Under the pieces are notes generated by a model, which saw only the letters and a program-made list of their open reading frames with translations, did no database searches and was not told the origin of the DNA. From NCBI GenBank assembly GCA_964346295.1, contig CAYFUG010000010.1:1-48466 (forward strand): 48,466 nucleotides of DNA. The letters run 5' to 3'. The stretch comes from CAYFUG01 sp964346295 (lineage in GTDB: Bacteria; Patescibacteriota; Minisyncoccia; Moranbacterales; DUUL01). Below are positions 25,895-34,606 of this stretch, piece after piece. Numbering within the stretch: position 1 is the stretch's first letter; every line of letters starts with the position of its first letter. The position numbers and the translations under genes are program-made.

Positions 25895-27598
25895 ATGTTA
25901 CCCAAAACCTACTCCCCTCAACAACACGAAGCCGATATTTATAAAAAGTGGGAAGAGTCCGGTGTCTTTAACCCCGAAACTCAGCCTAATGCTAATGTCG
26001 GCGCCAAATCCCAAGAAAGATATGCTAATATTTTGCCACCTCCCAATGCTAATGGCGAACTGCACATTGGCCATGCCAGCGGCTATGTGGCGATGGATTT
26101 AGCCGGTCGTTTTCAGCGACTCTTGGGCAAAAAAACTTTGCTACTACCCGGCAAGGATCACGCCGGTATTCAAACTCAGGTGGTGTTTGAAAAGAAAATA
26201 AAGGCCCAGCAAGGAAATTCTCGTCACGATCTGGGCCGGGAGGAATTCTATAACCAGTGCTATGATTTTTGCCTTGATCGATCGCATTATATGCGCAACC
26301 AGGAGAAAAAGCTGGGCTTAGCGGCCGATTGGAGCCGAGAAAAATTCACTCTCGATCCGGAGCTCTTGAAGGTGGTTTTTCAGACTTTTATTGATATGTA
26401 CCACGAGGTGGATAAAGGCGGCCATCGGATGGTTTACCGCGGAGAGCGCATCATCAATTGGTGTCCTCGTTGCGCCAGTGCTCTTTCTGATATGGAAGTG
26501 GAGCACGAAGATCAGGCGGCCCAATTGTATACTTTTCGCTACGACCCCGACTTCCCTTTCGCGATTGCCACCACTCGCCCGGAAACCAAATTGGGCGATA
26601 CAGCAGTGGCGGTTCACCCGGAGGACCAGCGTTACCAAAAATATATTGGCCAAACTTTAGAGGCTAATTTTTGTGGCACTCAGTTGAAATTGAAAATCAT
26701 TGCTGACAAGAACATTGACCCGGAATTTGGCACGGGTGCCCTAGGCGTCACTCCGGCCCACTCTTTGGCGGACTGGGACCTGAAAGAAAAAAATGGCTTG
26801 CCGATTGTCAAAGTGATTGACGAAGAAGCTCGAATCCGAGCTGGTTTTGGAGATTTCTCCGAAATGACTACTCTGGAAGCTCGCCAGCAAATTGTTCGGC
26901 AACTGAAAAAGAACAGCCTCTTGGAGAAGGAAGAAGATCTAGAGCAAGCTCTTTCTGTTTGTGAGCGTTGCAAAACCGCCATTGAACCCCTCCCCTCTTT
27001 GCAGTGGTTTGTAGATGTTGATCACGCTAACTTTTCCCTCAAAAAAGCAGCTCACGAGGCGGTAGCTAGCGGCCAGATTAAAATTTACCCCGAGCGCTTC
27101 CGTAAGATTATGCTTAACTGGATTGACAATGTCCACGATTGGTGCATCAGCCGACAAATTTGGTGGGGTCCAAGAATTCCGGTGTGGTATAAGTTGGGCG
27201 GCTCGGACACTGGATCTCTGGGCACTGGATCTGCTCGAAAATTGAATGTTTACGGCGAAGATGTTTACAAAAACATTGAATCCGGAACTAAGTCAATTGA
27301 AACTCGAGCTGGAGAAGAAGGGGTGGAAGGATATCAGGAGGGAGACGAGTTAAAATTTTCTTTGCTAGAGGAAAAGAGCCGCAAGATTCTAAAAAGTGGC
27401 TTAAGGAGGAGGATCACCAAGGTTCATCATTTTGACTCGATTGATGAAATGCTGAAAATTCTGGACATCAAAAAAATTTCCCCCGGCAAAACGACAACGG
27501 AATATCAGAAAACCATGGAGGGCTACCCTGGTTTTCAAGAGCGCCTCAAAAAATATGGGGTTTGGGCTTTTGAACTAGAAGAAAGCCAACAAAGATAA
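25895..27598 (+). CDS. valS: Valine--tRNA ligase, N-terminal half fused to an ASCH domain
   Basis: First part of a split ValRS. It has the class I signature in NANGELHIGHA (~50), the CP1 editing domain (ATTRPETKLGDTAVAVHPED ~227; FGTGALGVTPAHSLADW ~277) and the return to the Rossmann core at WCISRQIWWGPRIPVWYK (~416-433). Valyl similarity ends there. After a G/S linker, residues ~449-565 read as an ASCH domain: ESGTKSIETRAG, GDELKF, RRITKVHHFDSIDEMLK, SPGKTTTEYQKTM, YGVWAFELE. ASCH domains bind RNA or act on modified nucleosides. A stop then ends the frame. The KMSKS half is encoded 727 bases downstream. No SD is seen. Confidence 0.9.
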   Translation: MLPKTYSPQQHEADIYKKWEESGVFNPETQPNANVGAKSQERYANILPPPNANGELHIGHASGYVAMDLAGRFQRLLGKKTLLLPGKDHAGIQTQVVFEKKIKAQQGNSRHDLGREEFYNQCYDFCLDRSHYMRNQEKKLGLAADWSREKFTLDPELLKVVFQTFIDMYHEVDKGGHRMVYRGERIINWCPRCASALSDMEVEHEDQAAQLYTFRYDPDFPFAIATTRPETKLGDTAVAVHPEDQRYQKYIGQTLEANFCGTQLKLKIIADKNIDPEFGTGALGVTPAHSLADWDLKEKNGLPIVKVIDEEARIRAGFGDFSEMTTLEARQQIVRQLKKNSLLEKEEDLEQALSVCERCKTAIEPLPSLQWFVDVDHANFSLKKAAHEAVASGQIKIYPERFRKIMLNWIDNVHDWCISRQIWWGPRIPVWYKLGGSDTGSLGTGSARKLNVYGEDVYKNIESGTKSIETRAGEEGVEGYQEGDELKFSLLEEKSRKILKSGLRRRITKVHHFDSIDEMLKILDIKKISPGKTTTEYQKTMEGYPGFQERLKKYGVWAFELEESQQR

Positions 27599-27671
27599 TT
27601 CAAGATAAATTTTAATTTTAATTTATTAAGATATTTTTCAACAAGCTTGGGAAGTATTTTGCAACAAACAA

Positions 27672-28286
27672 ATGACAGAACAAACATGGTCGTTAGGCCC
27701 TGAAAGAGAAAATAAAAAACCAACAAAAGAGAGAATAGCAGAAATGCCAGATGAGAAACTAGAGGAGTTAATAAAGAAACTTAAGGAAGAAGTCAAAGAA
27801 TTGGAAGATGCTTATTATAGGGAAACCGACCAAGTTGATGAAAAACGCAATTTAAAGCTTGCAAAAGCTAGACAAGAAGCTGCCACGGAAAGAGAACGAA
27901 CCAAAAAACAGGGTGGTTTTTATAGTTCAGATTTGCTCTCCGCATCCTTCAGCAAGGAGGCAGCGGGAATTAATGAAGCATTTGATGAGTGGATAGAGAA
28001 AATGACTGCTTTACAAGAAGAATATTTGGGGAAAATAAACAAGCTAAAGAGAAAGAAAGATATCTTAGAAAAAGAAAGAGGAAGAAGATCTCAGCAGGCC
28101 TATGAAGAGCTTGATACTGAAACAAAAAAAAGAATGCAGGCGGAAAAATTTCTTAAACAGCTTGCCTCTGTTGGGATCAAACTGGAAGACGAAGCTATCC
28201 AAGGAAGCCTAGAGAAGGCCGGTTTCTCTTTAGGATTTTTAGAAAAAGTAAAAAGAGAAATGGAAGAAGCTGATTCAGGCAAATAA
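27672..28286 (+). CDS. Coiled-coil protein encoded between the valS halves
   Basis: A 204-residue, very charged, helical protein. Long coiled coils lie at ~20-75 and ~105-175, with a G/S-containing break (GGFYSSDLLSASF) between them. There is no signal peptide and no family I recognise. It lies in a different frame from both valS halves, 73 bases after the first and 38 before the second. It is more AT-rich than valS. It may be part of a mobile insertion or a helper that brings the halves together; both ideas are inference. Confidence 0.7.
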   Translation: MTEQTWSLGPERENKKPTKERIAEMPDEKLEELIKKLKEEVKELEDAYYRETDQVDEKRNLKLAKARQEAATERERTKKQGGFYSSDLLSASFSKEAAGINEAFDEWIEKMTALQEEYLGKINKLKRKKDILEKERGRRSQQAYEELDTETKKRMQAEKFLKQLASVGIKLEDEAIQGSLEKAGFSLGFLEKVKREMEEADSGK

Positions 28287-28324
28287 GAGCATTCGGAAGA
28301 TTAAAACCTAGTTAACTTAATAAA

Positions 28325-29722
28325 ATGGACAAATCTGACAACAAAATTCATGTTGGCACTGAACCTCCGGAAGGCGAGGGCTGGCGGCAAGATCCTGACA
28401 CCTTCGACACTTGGTTTTCTTCCGGTCAGTGGGCTTATTCTACCTTGGGCTATGATAAAGAAAATCCCGGCCCGGACTTCTTGGAATACTACCCTTCCGA
28501 CACTATGATCATGGGTAGGGATATTTTGCCATTTTGGGCCTTTCGGATGATTATTTTGAGCCTTTATCGTACTGGCCAAGTGCCTTTTAAGAACCTCTAT
28601 TTTACTGGTCTAGTGCGCGACGAACAGGGCCAAAAAATGAGCAAATCCAAGGGCAACGGCATTGAGCCTTTGGAGATGATTGAAAAATATGGCACTGACG
28701 CAGTACGCCTGGCGCTGATAATTGGTTCGGCTCCCGGCAATGACTTGAATTTAGGGGAAAGCAAAATTGAGGGCCAACGCAATTTTATCACTAAGCTCTG
28801 GAATGTGGCTCGCTTTATTTTAGAACAAGTGGATCACTCTAAGTTAAAAGCCGAGTCTGGGGCGGCTCTGGAAGAGTTAACCCCAGCCGATGCCTGGATT
28901 GCTAATAAAATGAATGATTTAATCCAGGAAGTCCGGGAAAATCTAGAAAACTATCAGTTTTCTTTGGCGGGAGAAAAATTGCGAGAATTTACCTGGCACA
29001 GCCTGGCTGACTGGTATCTAGAAGTGAGCAAAATTGAACAAAATCCGGCTAAAAAATTCTTGCTCTACCAGATCCTACAAGATCTCTTGCGACTTTGGCA
29101 CCCCTTTATTCCTTTTGTCACGGAAAAGATTTGGGAAGAGTTGCCTGATCAAAAAAACCTCTTAATAGTTGATCGTTGGCCGCGGGAGGAATTTTATCAA
29201 GACATTTTAAACTCTGAGAATATCGCCCCTCAAGCGGTGGAAGAATTTGAGATTGCCAAAGAGGTAATCACTGCCATTCGAGCCGCTCGAGCAGAAAACA
29301 AAGTGGAGCCCAAGCGGAAAATTGGAGCAACTATTTACGCTGGCGATCGAGTGGAATCTCTCGAAAAGCAAAGAAGTCTTCTTACCCAATCTCGCACTGG
29401 AATTGAGGAGGCTAAATTAGAAATCAAGGAATCGGGGCCCAAAGTCAAACAGGCGATTTTAGCCCAAGCAACTCCTTTTGATCAGAAAATTGACATTTAC
29501 TTATTGGAGGCCCTGGATCAGGAAAAAGAAAAACAGCGTCTCGAGAAAGAAGTTCAAGCTCTAGAAAAAGTTATTCCAAATTTAGAGAAAAAGTTGGCTA
29601 ATCCAAGCTTTGTGAGCAATGCTCCCAAGGAGATAATTCAAGCGGAGAAGGCTAAATTAGATCAGTGGCAGACTAAATTAGCTGGTTTTAAAAAACAACT
29701 AGAAGAGCTAAAAAATAACTAG
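28325..29722 (+). CDS. valS: Valine--tRNA ligase, C-terminal half
   Basis: Continues ValRS where the first half stops: NKIHVGTEPPEGEGW, DTFDTWFSSGQWAYSTLG, then QKMSKSKGNGIEP (KMSKS ~104-108), the anticodon-binding helical domain (~180-330, with FTWHSLADWYLEVSK and LWHPFIPFVTEKIWEEL) and a C-terminal coiled coil (~395-465), as in full ValRS. A stop codon in this frame at 28313-28315 means it needs its own start, the ATG at 28325. Both catalytic signatures are intact but on separate polypeptides, so activity requires assembly in trans unless one half is dead. Confidence 0.9.
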   Translation: MDKSDNKIHVGTEPPEGEGWRQDPDTFDTWFSSGQWAYSTLGYDKENPGPDFLEYYPSDTMIMGRDILPFWAFRMIILSLYRTGQVPFKNLYFTGLVRDEQGQKMSKSKGNGIEPLEMIEKYGTDAVRLALIIGSAPGNDLNLGESKIEGQRNFITKLWNVARFILEQVDHSKLKAESGAALEELTPADAWIANKMNDLIQEVRENLENYQFSLAGEKLREFTWHSLADWYLEVSKIEQNPAKKFLLYQILQDLLRLWHPFIPFVTEKIWEELPDQKNLLIVDRWPREEFYQDILNSENIAPQAVEEFEIAKEVITAIRAARAENKVEPKRKIGATIYAGDRVESLEKQRSLLTQSRTGIEEAKLEIKESGPKVKQAILAQATPFDQKIDIYLLEALDQEKEKQRLEKEVQALEKVIPNLEKKLANPSFVSNAPKEIIQAEKAKLDQWQTKLAGFKKQLEELKNN

Positions 29723-29807
29723 TTACCACAAAGAAGGGATTAATAGTTTTTGTTCTATGCCGAAATCTCCTATGATGTAAGGCTAAGTCCCTGTAAATAA
29801 AAATATT

Positions 29808-30338
29808 GTGAATAATCAAACAACTAGACAGCTAGACAATCAGGGAACCAATTCCGAGACTATCCCTCTTTTGGCCATGAAGATGTTGGGGGGAGGTGTT
29901 TTGGCAGCCTTTTTAAGTTTAATGCTGTCAGTATTAGTGGCTTCTTTACTAAGTAATCCTCAAGAGTTTACCGGGATTTTTCTGGTGTTGTTGGTTCTAG
30001 GAGAAGAATTGACAAAGGGGTTGGTATTATATTCTTTATTTCAAAAAGGATATTTATTGATTAAGGTAATTGCGGGTGCTTTTTTGTTTGGAGCAGGCTT
30101 CTACCTGGTGGAATTCTGGTTGTACTTTGAAGGGAGTCGTTCTGTAGTTGATTCAGCGGGACAATTACTACTAAGAGAAAATCTAAATCTACTGCCTCCC
30201 TTTTTAGTTCATTTTACTACCAGCTTGTTGTTGCTAATGGGTATTCAAAAAAACTCTCAAAAAAAGCTGGTTCTAGCTATAACTTTCTGGCTATTGGCAA
30301 TTACTCTTCATTTATGTTACAATCTATCTAAGATTTAA
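29808..30338 (+). CDS. PrsW-like intramembrane protease family protein
   Basis: A 176-residue multi-span membrane protein (about five segments) starting at GTG. The order of motifs EELTK (~64), GAGFYLVEFWLYF (~97), HFTTS (~136) and HLCYN (~170) parallels the EExxK, FxxxE, HxxxT and HxxxN motifs of PrsW-type glutamic intramembrane proteases. PrsW processes membrane regulators, but many homologues have unknown targets. The motif match is partial. Confidence 0.6.
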   Translation: MNNQTTRQLDNQGTNSETIPLLAMKMLGGGVLAAFLSLMLSVLVASLLSNPQEFTGIFLVLLVLGEELTKGLVLYSLFQKGYLLIKVIAGAFLFGAGFYLVEFWLYFEGSRSVVDSAGQLLLRENLNLLPPFLVHFTTSLLLLMGIQKNSQKKLVLAITFWLLAITLHLCYNLSKI

Positions 30339-30420
30339 AACAAGCTTCTTAGTCGCCCTGAAGATTGACTAAGAGCTTGGATTTTCTAAAACCAAAAATA
30401 AAAACTAAACAGCAAGTGTA

Positions 30421-31074
30421 ATGGCTAAGCAAAAAAAATCTTTTTTCGAGAAAATTACGGGAGTGCAGAACGATGGAAGCCAGGCCCCTCCTTCTTCTCA
30501 GCAAGGTATCTATCAAGAAGAAGAGCCTCCTTACTTCCCTCAAGTAGAAGCTGAGGGAGGCTATGGATTTCCTGAGGAGGATTACGAAGAAAACTACGAT
30601 CAATCAAGTGATCTTGAGGTTTATGAAGAGGACCAAATTCCTTCTACTCCGGTTAATCAACCTGTTTACCCTGCTCATCCTCACCATCCTAATGTTCCGG
30701 TAGCGGATTCACCTGTTGAATCAGGTGACCAAGAAATAGAATCAGAAGGTCAATTAACAATTGACGTTTATCAAACTGAGGACTATATTGTGATTAAATC
30801 CACTATTGCAGGAGTGAGGCCAGAGGACTTGGATGTCAATATCAACAATGACATGGTCACTATCAGAGGTGAGCGGAAGCAAGATGAACCTATTGATCCA
30901 GAGAATTATTATTACCAAGAATGTTATTGGGGCCCTTTTTCTCGTAGTATTATTTTGCCGGTGGAAATTATTGCCGAAAAAGCAGAGGCTGCTATGAAAA
31001 ATGGCATCCTAACCATTAAGCTCTTAAAAGCGGATACTAAAAAAACTCGCAAGTTGCAAGTTAAGGGCTACTAG
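30421..31074 (+). CDS. Small heat-shock protein, Hsp20/alpha-crystallin family
   Basis: A 217-residue protein. A long acidic, P/E/Y-rich N-terminal arm (~1-108) is probably disordered. The alpha-crystallin domain spans ~110-217 (LTIDVYQTEDYIVIKSTIAGVRPEDLDVNINNDMVTIRGER; GPFSRSIILPVEI; AAMKNGILTIKLLK). Holdase chaperones of this family bind unfolding clients as oligomers. The N-arm is longer than usual. A strong terminator follows, so it may be a single-gene unit. No heat-shock operator (CIRCE) is visible upstream. Confidence 0.92.
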   Translation: MAKQKKSFFEKITGVQNDGSQAPPSSQQGIYQEEEPPYFPQVEAEGGYGFPEEDYEENYDQSSDLEVYEEDQIPSTPVNQPVYPAHPHHPNVPVADSPVESGDQEIESEGQLTIDVYQTEDYIVIKSTIAGVRPEDLDVNINNDMVTIRGERKQDEPIDPENYYYQECYWGPFSRSIILPVEIIAEKAEAAMKNGILTIKLLKADTKKTRKLQVKGY

Positions 31075-31089
31075 ACAACTCGAAAATTT

Positions 31090-31140
31090 AAAAGGCAACC
31101 TTTTAGCGCAACTAGTAAGTGTTCTCGAGGTTGCCTTTTT
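31090..31140 (+). terminator. Intrinsic terminator after hsp20
   Basis: AAAAGGCAACC (31090-31100) pairs with GGTTGCCTTTT and is followed by T residues to 31140, with a long loop. Confidence 0.85.
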
Positions 31141-31215
31141 GATAGGATTAGACCCTAAAAAGAATAAGGCCGCGACCGGAAGCTGGCAGGTAAGCCTTAA
31201 GATTAACCGAAGATT

Positions 31216-31623
31216 ATGAGTGAAAATTGGAAAATTTTATTTTTTATTTTACTTACCATTTTAATGGTAGCGGGAATTGGTTATTTTATTACCCAGGACA
31301 GCTATCGCAATTCCAGCGCTTTCGATAGTGCCCTTGAGCAGAAGAAATCTCTGGATGACAATGATCCCCTAAAAGAGAAGGACTCTCCTGATAATAAAAG
31401 TTTTCAAAAGGAAGAAGCTGAGAAATTAAAGGCTCAGCAAGAAGTGAAAAACGAACTAGAAGGCGTTGATAGTACCGAAGAAAAAATAGACGCAATAGTG
31501 GATTCCCTAATTTCTGAGACGGTAACCCTGGAAGATACCGATCTTTTGGAAGATCTAGAACAAGAAGAAGATCAAAGACTAGAAAAATCTCATCAGGAAG
31601 CTACAGAATTAGATTTAAGATAA
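31216..31623 (+). CDS. Single-span membrane protein, acidic coiled-coil tail
   Basis: A 135-residue protein: one N-terminal transmembrane segment (~5-27, ILFFILLTILMVAGIGYFI), then a strongly acidic, helical region facing outward. The family is not recognised. It lies 18 bases before the next coiled-coil envelope protein, with which it probably works. Confidence 0.7.
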   Translation: MSENWKILFFILLTILMVAGIGYFITQDSYRNSSAFDSALEQKKSLDDNDPLKEKDSPDNKSFQKEEAEKLKAQQEVKNELEGVDSTEEKIDAIVDSLISETVTLEDTDLLEDLEQEEDQRLEKSHQEATELDLR

Positions 31624-31641
31624 TAATTATCTTGCGAAACA

Positions 31642-32418
31642 ATGTTTAAAAAACTTCTTCTAATATTAGCCTTTGTCGCTCTGAGTACCCCGTCCTTTAG
31701 CCTGGCGTTGGAAGATAGTAATAATTCAGATTCAGAAGCACTCCAACAAAGAGAGCAATCCCAGCAACAGTTTTGTCAAAAACTAAAAGCTCGCCACCAG
31801 GAAGCTCTAAAGAAAAAAGAAAAAGACCAAGCTAAAAGGCAAGAAAAGACCAAGCGAGAAAGAGAGAAATACTTAGAGGAAAAAGAAGAAGCTTTAAAAA
31901 ATCGGCTAGAAAGGCAAAGAAAAGCCTGGGATCAGAAAAGGGAGGTCCGCTTGAAAAAGTTAGAGGAAATGGCGCAAAGTGATTCTCAAAAAGAGGCCTT
32001 ACGGGAATTCCAAAAAACCCTCTTGAAAGCGATTACTGTCAGAAGAGAGGCTAAGAACGAAGCTAATCTGATTTTTCAAGAGCAAGTCAAGGAGGCTTTA
32101 ATTAGTGATAAAGAAGATCACAAAGATCGAGTGCTGGAGTTTCAAGAGGCAATGGTAGCCGCTCATCAAAAAATTATAGACCGCTGTGAAGCGGGAGCTT
32201 CTCCAGAAACCTTGAGATTAGCCCTAGTAAAAGAAATCGATCAAATTAAGAAGCGCATTGCCCAGGAGAAATCGGAATATCAAATTGCCAGAGAAGATCT
32301 AAAATCTTTAATAAAAGAAAAGAAGGCTGCCTTTGAAGCGGCCAACAAGGTTTTTATTGAAACTATAACGGAAGCTAAATCTGAATTAAAAAAAGCCTTC
32401 CAGCAACCGCTGGAATAA
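31642..32418 (+). CDS. Exported coiled-coil protein
   Basis: A 258-residue protein with a signal peptide (MFKKLLLILAFVALSTPSFSLA). The rest is almost entirely charged helix (K, E, R, Q) in heptad-like pattern, with two cysteines. It is probably an elongated envelope protein. The family is not recognised. It is co-directional with the membrane protein just upstream and followed by a strong bidirectional terminator. Confidence 0.72.
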   Translation: MFKKLLLILAFVALSTPSFSLALEDSNNSDSEALQQREQSQQQFCQKLKARHQEALKKKEKDQAKRQEKTKREREKYLEEKEEALKNRLERQRKAWDQKREVRLKKLEEMAQSDSQKEALREFQKTLLKAITVRREAKNEANLIFQEQVKEALISDKEDHKDRVLEFQEAMVAAHQKIIDRCEAGASPETLRLALVKEIDQIKKRIAQEKSEYQIAREDLKSLIKEKKAAFEAANKVFIETITEAKSELKKAFQQPLE

Positions 32419-32497
32419 TAAATAGAGGCAATGAATAACTAAGGAGGTTAAATTTCAAGGGTTATTTTTTAGGTGAGTCAAGTAAAGATTAGACTAA

Positions 32498-32532
32498 AAT
32501 AAAACCGAGAATTTTAGATTCTCGGTTTTATT
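32498..32532. terminator. Bidirectional intrinsic terminator
   Basis: A perfect 15-bp stem (32498-32512 with 32518-32532), loop TTTAG, core CCGAGAAT/ATTCTCGG with A- and T-rich ends. It separates the convergent operons ending at 32418 (plus) and 32639 (minus). Confidence 0.88.
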
Positions 32533-32638
32533 GTGAAAATTGGAGAAGAACAATGTGGAATAGGGTTTTAAAGAATAAAAAACAGATTCTTCTCGAGGAA
32601 GCTTACCTGAAAAATGACTTAGATTTCCCTTACTTATT

Positions 32639-33274
32639 TTATTCAATTTCCTGCCAGTAATGCCTTATTAAAGTTCCTAAGATTGCCAAGAATAGCCCTC
32701 CGGCCAAAGAAAAAGCCAAAAAGGGACTAATTGGGTAACTTTTGGGGAGGGTGAGAGGTTGCGAGAAGATAAGCTGGAACCAGCCAGGTTTTGATTGGCC
32801 TCGATTTAATTTTTCAACTTGAGACTGAAGAGTTTTTTGAGTAGCACTAAAAATCGCCTGGGTGTTTTGAGAGCTAGAAGTTGCAAAAGTCACACTCAAT
32901 AAGCCGGTTGCCTGCTTCCCGACCTCAAAAAACTCTTCTAAACTTCCTGCGAAACTTACCGGGGAGGATTGTTTGGATTTGGCTAAAATTTCTCTCACGA
33001 TAGTAGGCTCTTGAAGCCAATTGCTTACTCGTTTTGCGAAAAGTTCATCCGCCTCTAAGCGGTAATAGTGATCATGGTCAACAGAATAATCCGCTCCCCT
33101 TCCCTGCTCTGACCGGCCCAGGTTAATAGAGAAGTTGGCTTGATAAGGAGCGCTAAAATTAATCCAATGATAAAAAATTCCTGTCAACAAGATTATCGAG
33201 AGCCAAATACTCCAGAAAATAACTTTATTTTTTTTGAGGATGGCGATTAGTTCTTTTAGCTCCATTGAAATCAA
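32639..33274 (-). CDS. Wzz-like chain-length/polysaccharide co-polymerase protein
   Basis: A 211-residue protein with the Wzz plan: a transmembrane helix near the N-terminus (~19-38), an extracytoplasmic region with a helical part (~60-165), and a second transmembrane helix near the end (~180-205) preceded by PISPFLAFSLAGG. Such proteins set glycan chain length or regulate export. It has no C-terminal kinase domain. It fits with the GT4 and flippase genes of this window. Assignment is by topology, not by strong motifs. Confidence 0.6.
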   Translation of the reverse strand: MISMELKELIAILKKNKVIFWSIWLSIILLTGIFYHWINFSAPYQANFSINLGRSEQGRGADYSVDHDHYYRLEADELFAKRVSNWLQEPTIVREILAKSKQSSPVSFAGSLEEFFEVGKQATGLLSVTFATSSSQNTQAIFSATQKTLQSQVEKLNRGQSKPGWFQLIFSQPLTLPKSYPISPFLAFSLAGGLFLAILGTLIRHYWQEIE

Positions 33275-33304
33275 GTTTAACTAACTGATATTTAATATTC
33301 CATG

Positions 33305-34582
33305 CTAGTTAAACTGCAAGTTTTCTTCTAGTTTAACTTGGTTTTTTTCTTGGGGTCCAATCACGGCTAGATTAAGATTTTTATCTTGAAACATTTGCTG
33401 AGCTTCTGCTTGGATGTCTTCTGCGGTTAGTTGGTTGATTTTCTTAAAGAAGCTTTCTGGTCCCCGAACTTTTTTACGGAACAATTCTTGGTTGCCTACA
33501 AAACTAGCCACGGAATCAGAGGATTCTAGGTTCATCAAGGTGACTCCCCGGAAGTACTCTTTGATCTTGTCCAGCTCTTTGGGAGCAACGGGTTCGTCTC
33601 GAAGTTTCTGTAGCTCCTGGATGATTAAATCGACGGTCTTGGGGAGGTTTTCGTGGGCTACTCCCGCTCGAATATAGAGAAAGCCGGTATCAGTAGAGGT
33701 CTCCATGGAAGAGCCGACATAATAAGTAAGCCCATGACGCTCTCGAATATTGATAAAAGTACGACTACTCATTCCTCCTCCCAAAATCATCCCTAGTGCC
33801 TTGGCGGCAAAGCGTCGAGGGCTAAACATATGAGGGCCTCTAACTCCCAAAAAAAGATGAGTTTGATCAGTCTTTTTAGTGTGAATTTTTAGAGCTGACT
33901 GAGATTGTTTTTCAACGACGCTTTTCTTGTCGGAATCAGAGGAGACTTTTGGGAGATCCTCAAAGTGTTTCTTGGCTAATTCCAGGGCCTTTTCCGGATC
34001 AATTTTCCCCGCTATTACTACTACCGTGTTTTGCGGTAGGTATCGCTGATTTAGGTAATCGAGAAAATCTTTTCGCTGGAATTCTTTAATATTCTCTTGA
34101 GTCCCTATAATATTCCAACCAGCCGGTTGGTCTCCGTAAAGCAACTCTTCAAAAATATCAGAAATATACCGCATCGGGGTATCCTTACACATAGCTTCTT
34201 CTTGAAGAATCACTCCTCGCTCTCGATCAATTTCTTCTTGCCTGAGAAGAGAGTTACGAAACATGTCACTGACTACATCTAAGGCCATCGGAAAGTGATC
34301 AAAAGGAACTTTTACCCAGTAGCCAGTTTCTTCTTCACTGGTAAAGGCGTTGTATTCCCCTCCCACTTGATCTAGTTGCTCGGAGATAATTTGAGCATTG
34401 GGTCGTTTTTTGGTGCCCTTGAACATCATGTGTTCTAAGAAGTGAGAAATGCCGTTATTCTTTCTGGTTTCGTATTTAGAGCCGGCTTCCACTAGAATTT
34501 GGACCGTGACAGTTTGAGTGCTTTCCAAGGGAGCCAATACCACTCGCAGGCCATTATCAAGAACATGTCGAGAAAATTCCAT
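33305..34582 (-). CDS. M16 family zinc metallopeptidase
   Basis: A 425-residue processing-peptidase-like protein. The inverted zinc motif HFLEHMMFKGT (HxxEH, ~46-50) and the downstream glutamates in DRERGVILQEEAM (~120) mark an active M16 domain. The C-terminal M16 half includes GLTYYVGSSMET. Related bacterial proteins degrade peptides in the cytoplasm or envelope. There is no signal peptide. It is in a minus-strand run with folD (24 bases upstream) and the Wzz-like gene. Confidence 0.93.
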   Translation of the reverse strand: MEFSRHVLDNGLRVVLAPLESTQTVTVQILVEAGSKYETRKNNGISHFLEHMMFKGTKKRPNAQIISEQLDQVGGEYNAFTSEEETGYWVKVPFDHFPMALDVVSDMFRNSLLRQEEIDRERGVILQEEAMCKDTPMRYISDIFEELLYGDQPAGWNIIGTQENIKEFQRKDFLDYLNQRYLPQNTVVVIAGKIDPEKALELAKKHFEDLPKVSSDSDKKSVVEKQSQSALKIHTKKTDQTHLFLGVRGPHMFSPRRFAAKALGMILGGGMSSRTFINIRERHGLTYYVGSSMETSTDTGFLYIRAGVAHENLPKTVDLIIQELQKLRDEPVAPKELDKIKEYFRGVTLMNLESSDSVASFVGNQELFRKKVRGPESFFKKINQLTAEDIQAEAQQMFQDKNLNLAVIGPQEKNQVKLEENLQFN

Positions 34583-34606
34583 AGTAATTAATTTTAGATA
34601 TTTTAT

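Noticed and set aside
27193..28324. Intein or group I/II intron in valS
   Set aside because: No intein splice motifs, no reverse transcriptase or homing endonuclease, and the first half ends in a stop while the second has a stop above its own start. The insert reads as an ASCH domain plus a separate coiled-coil gene.
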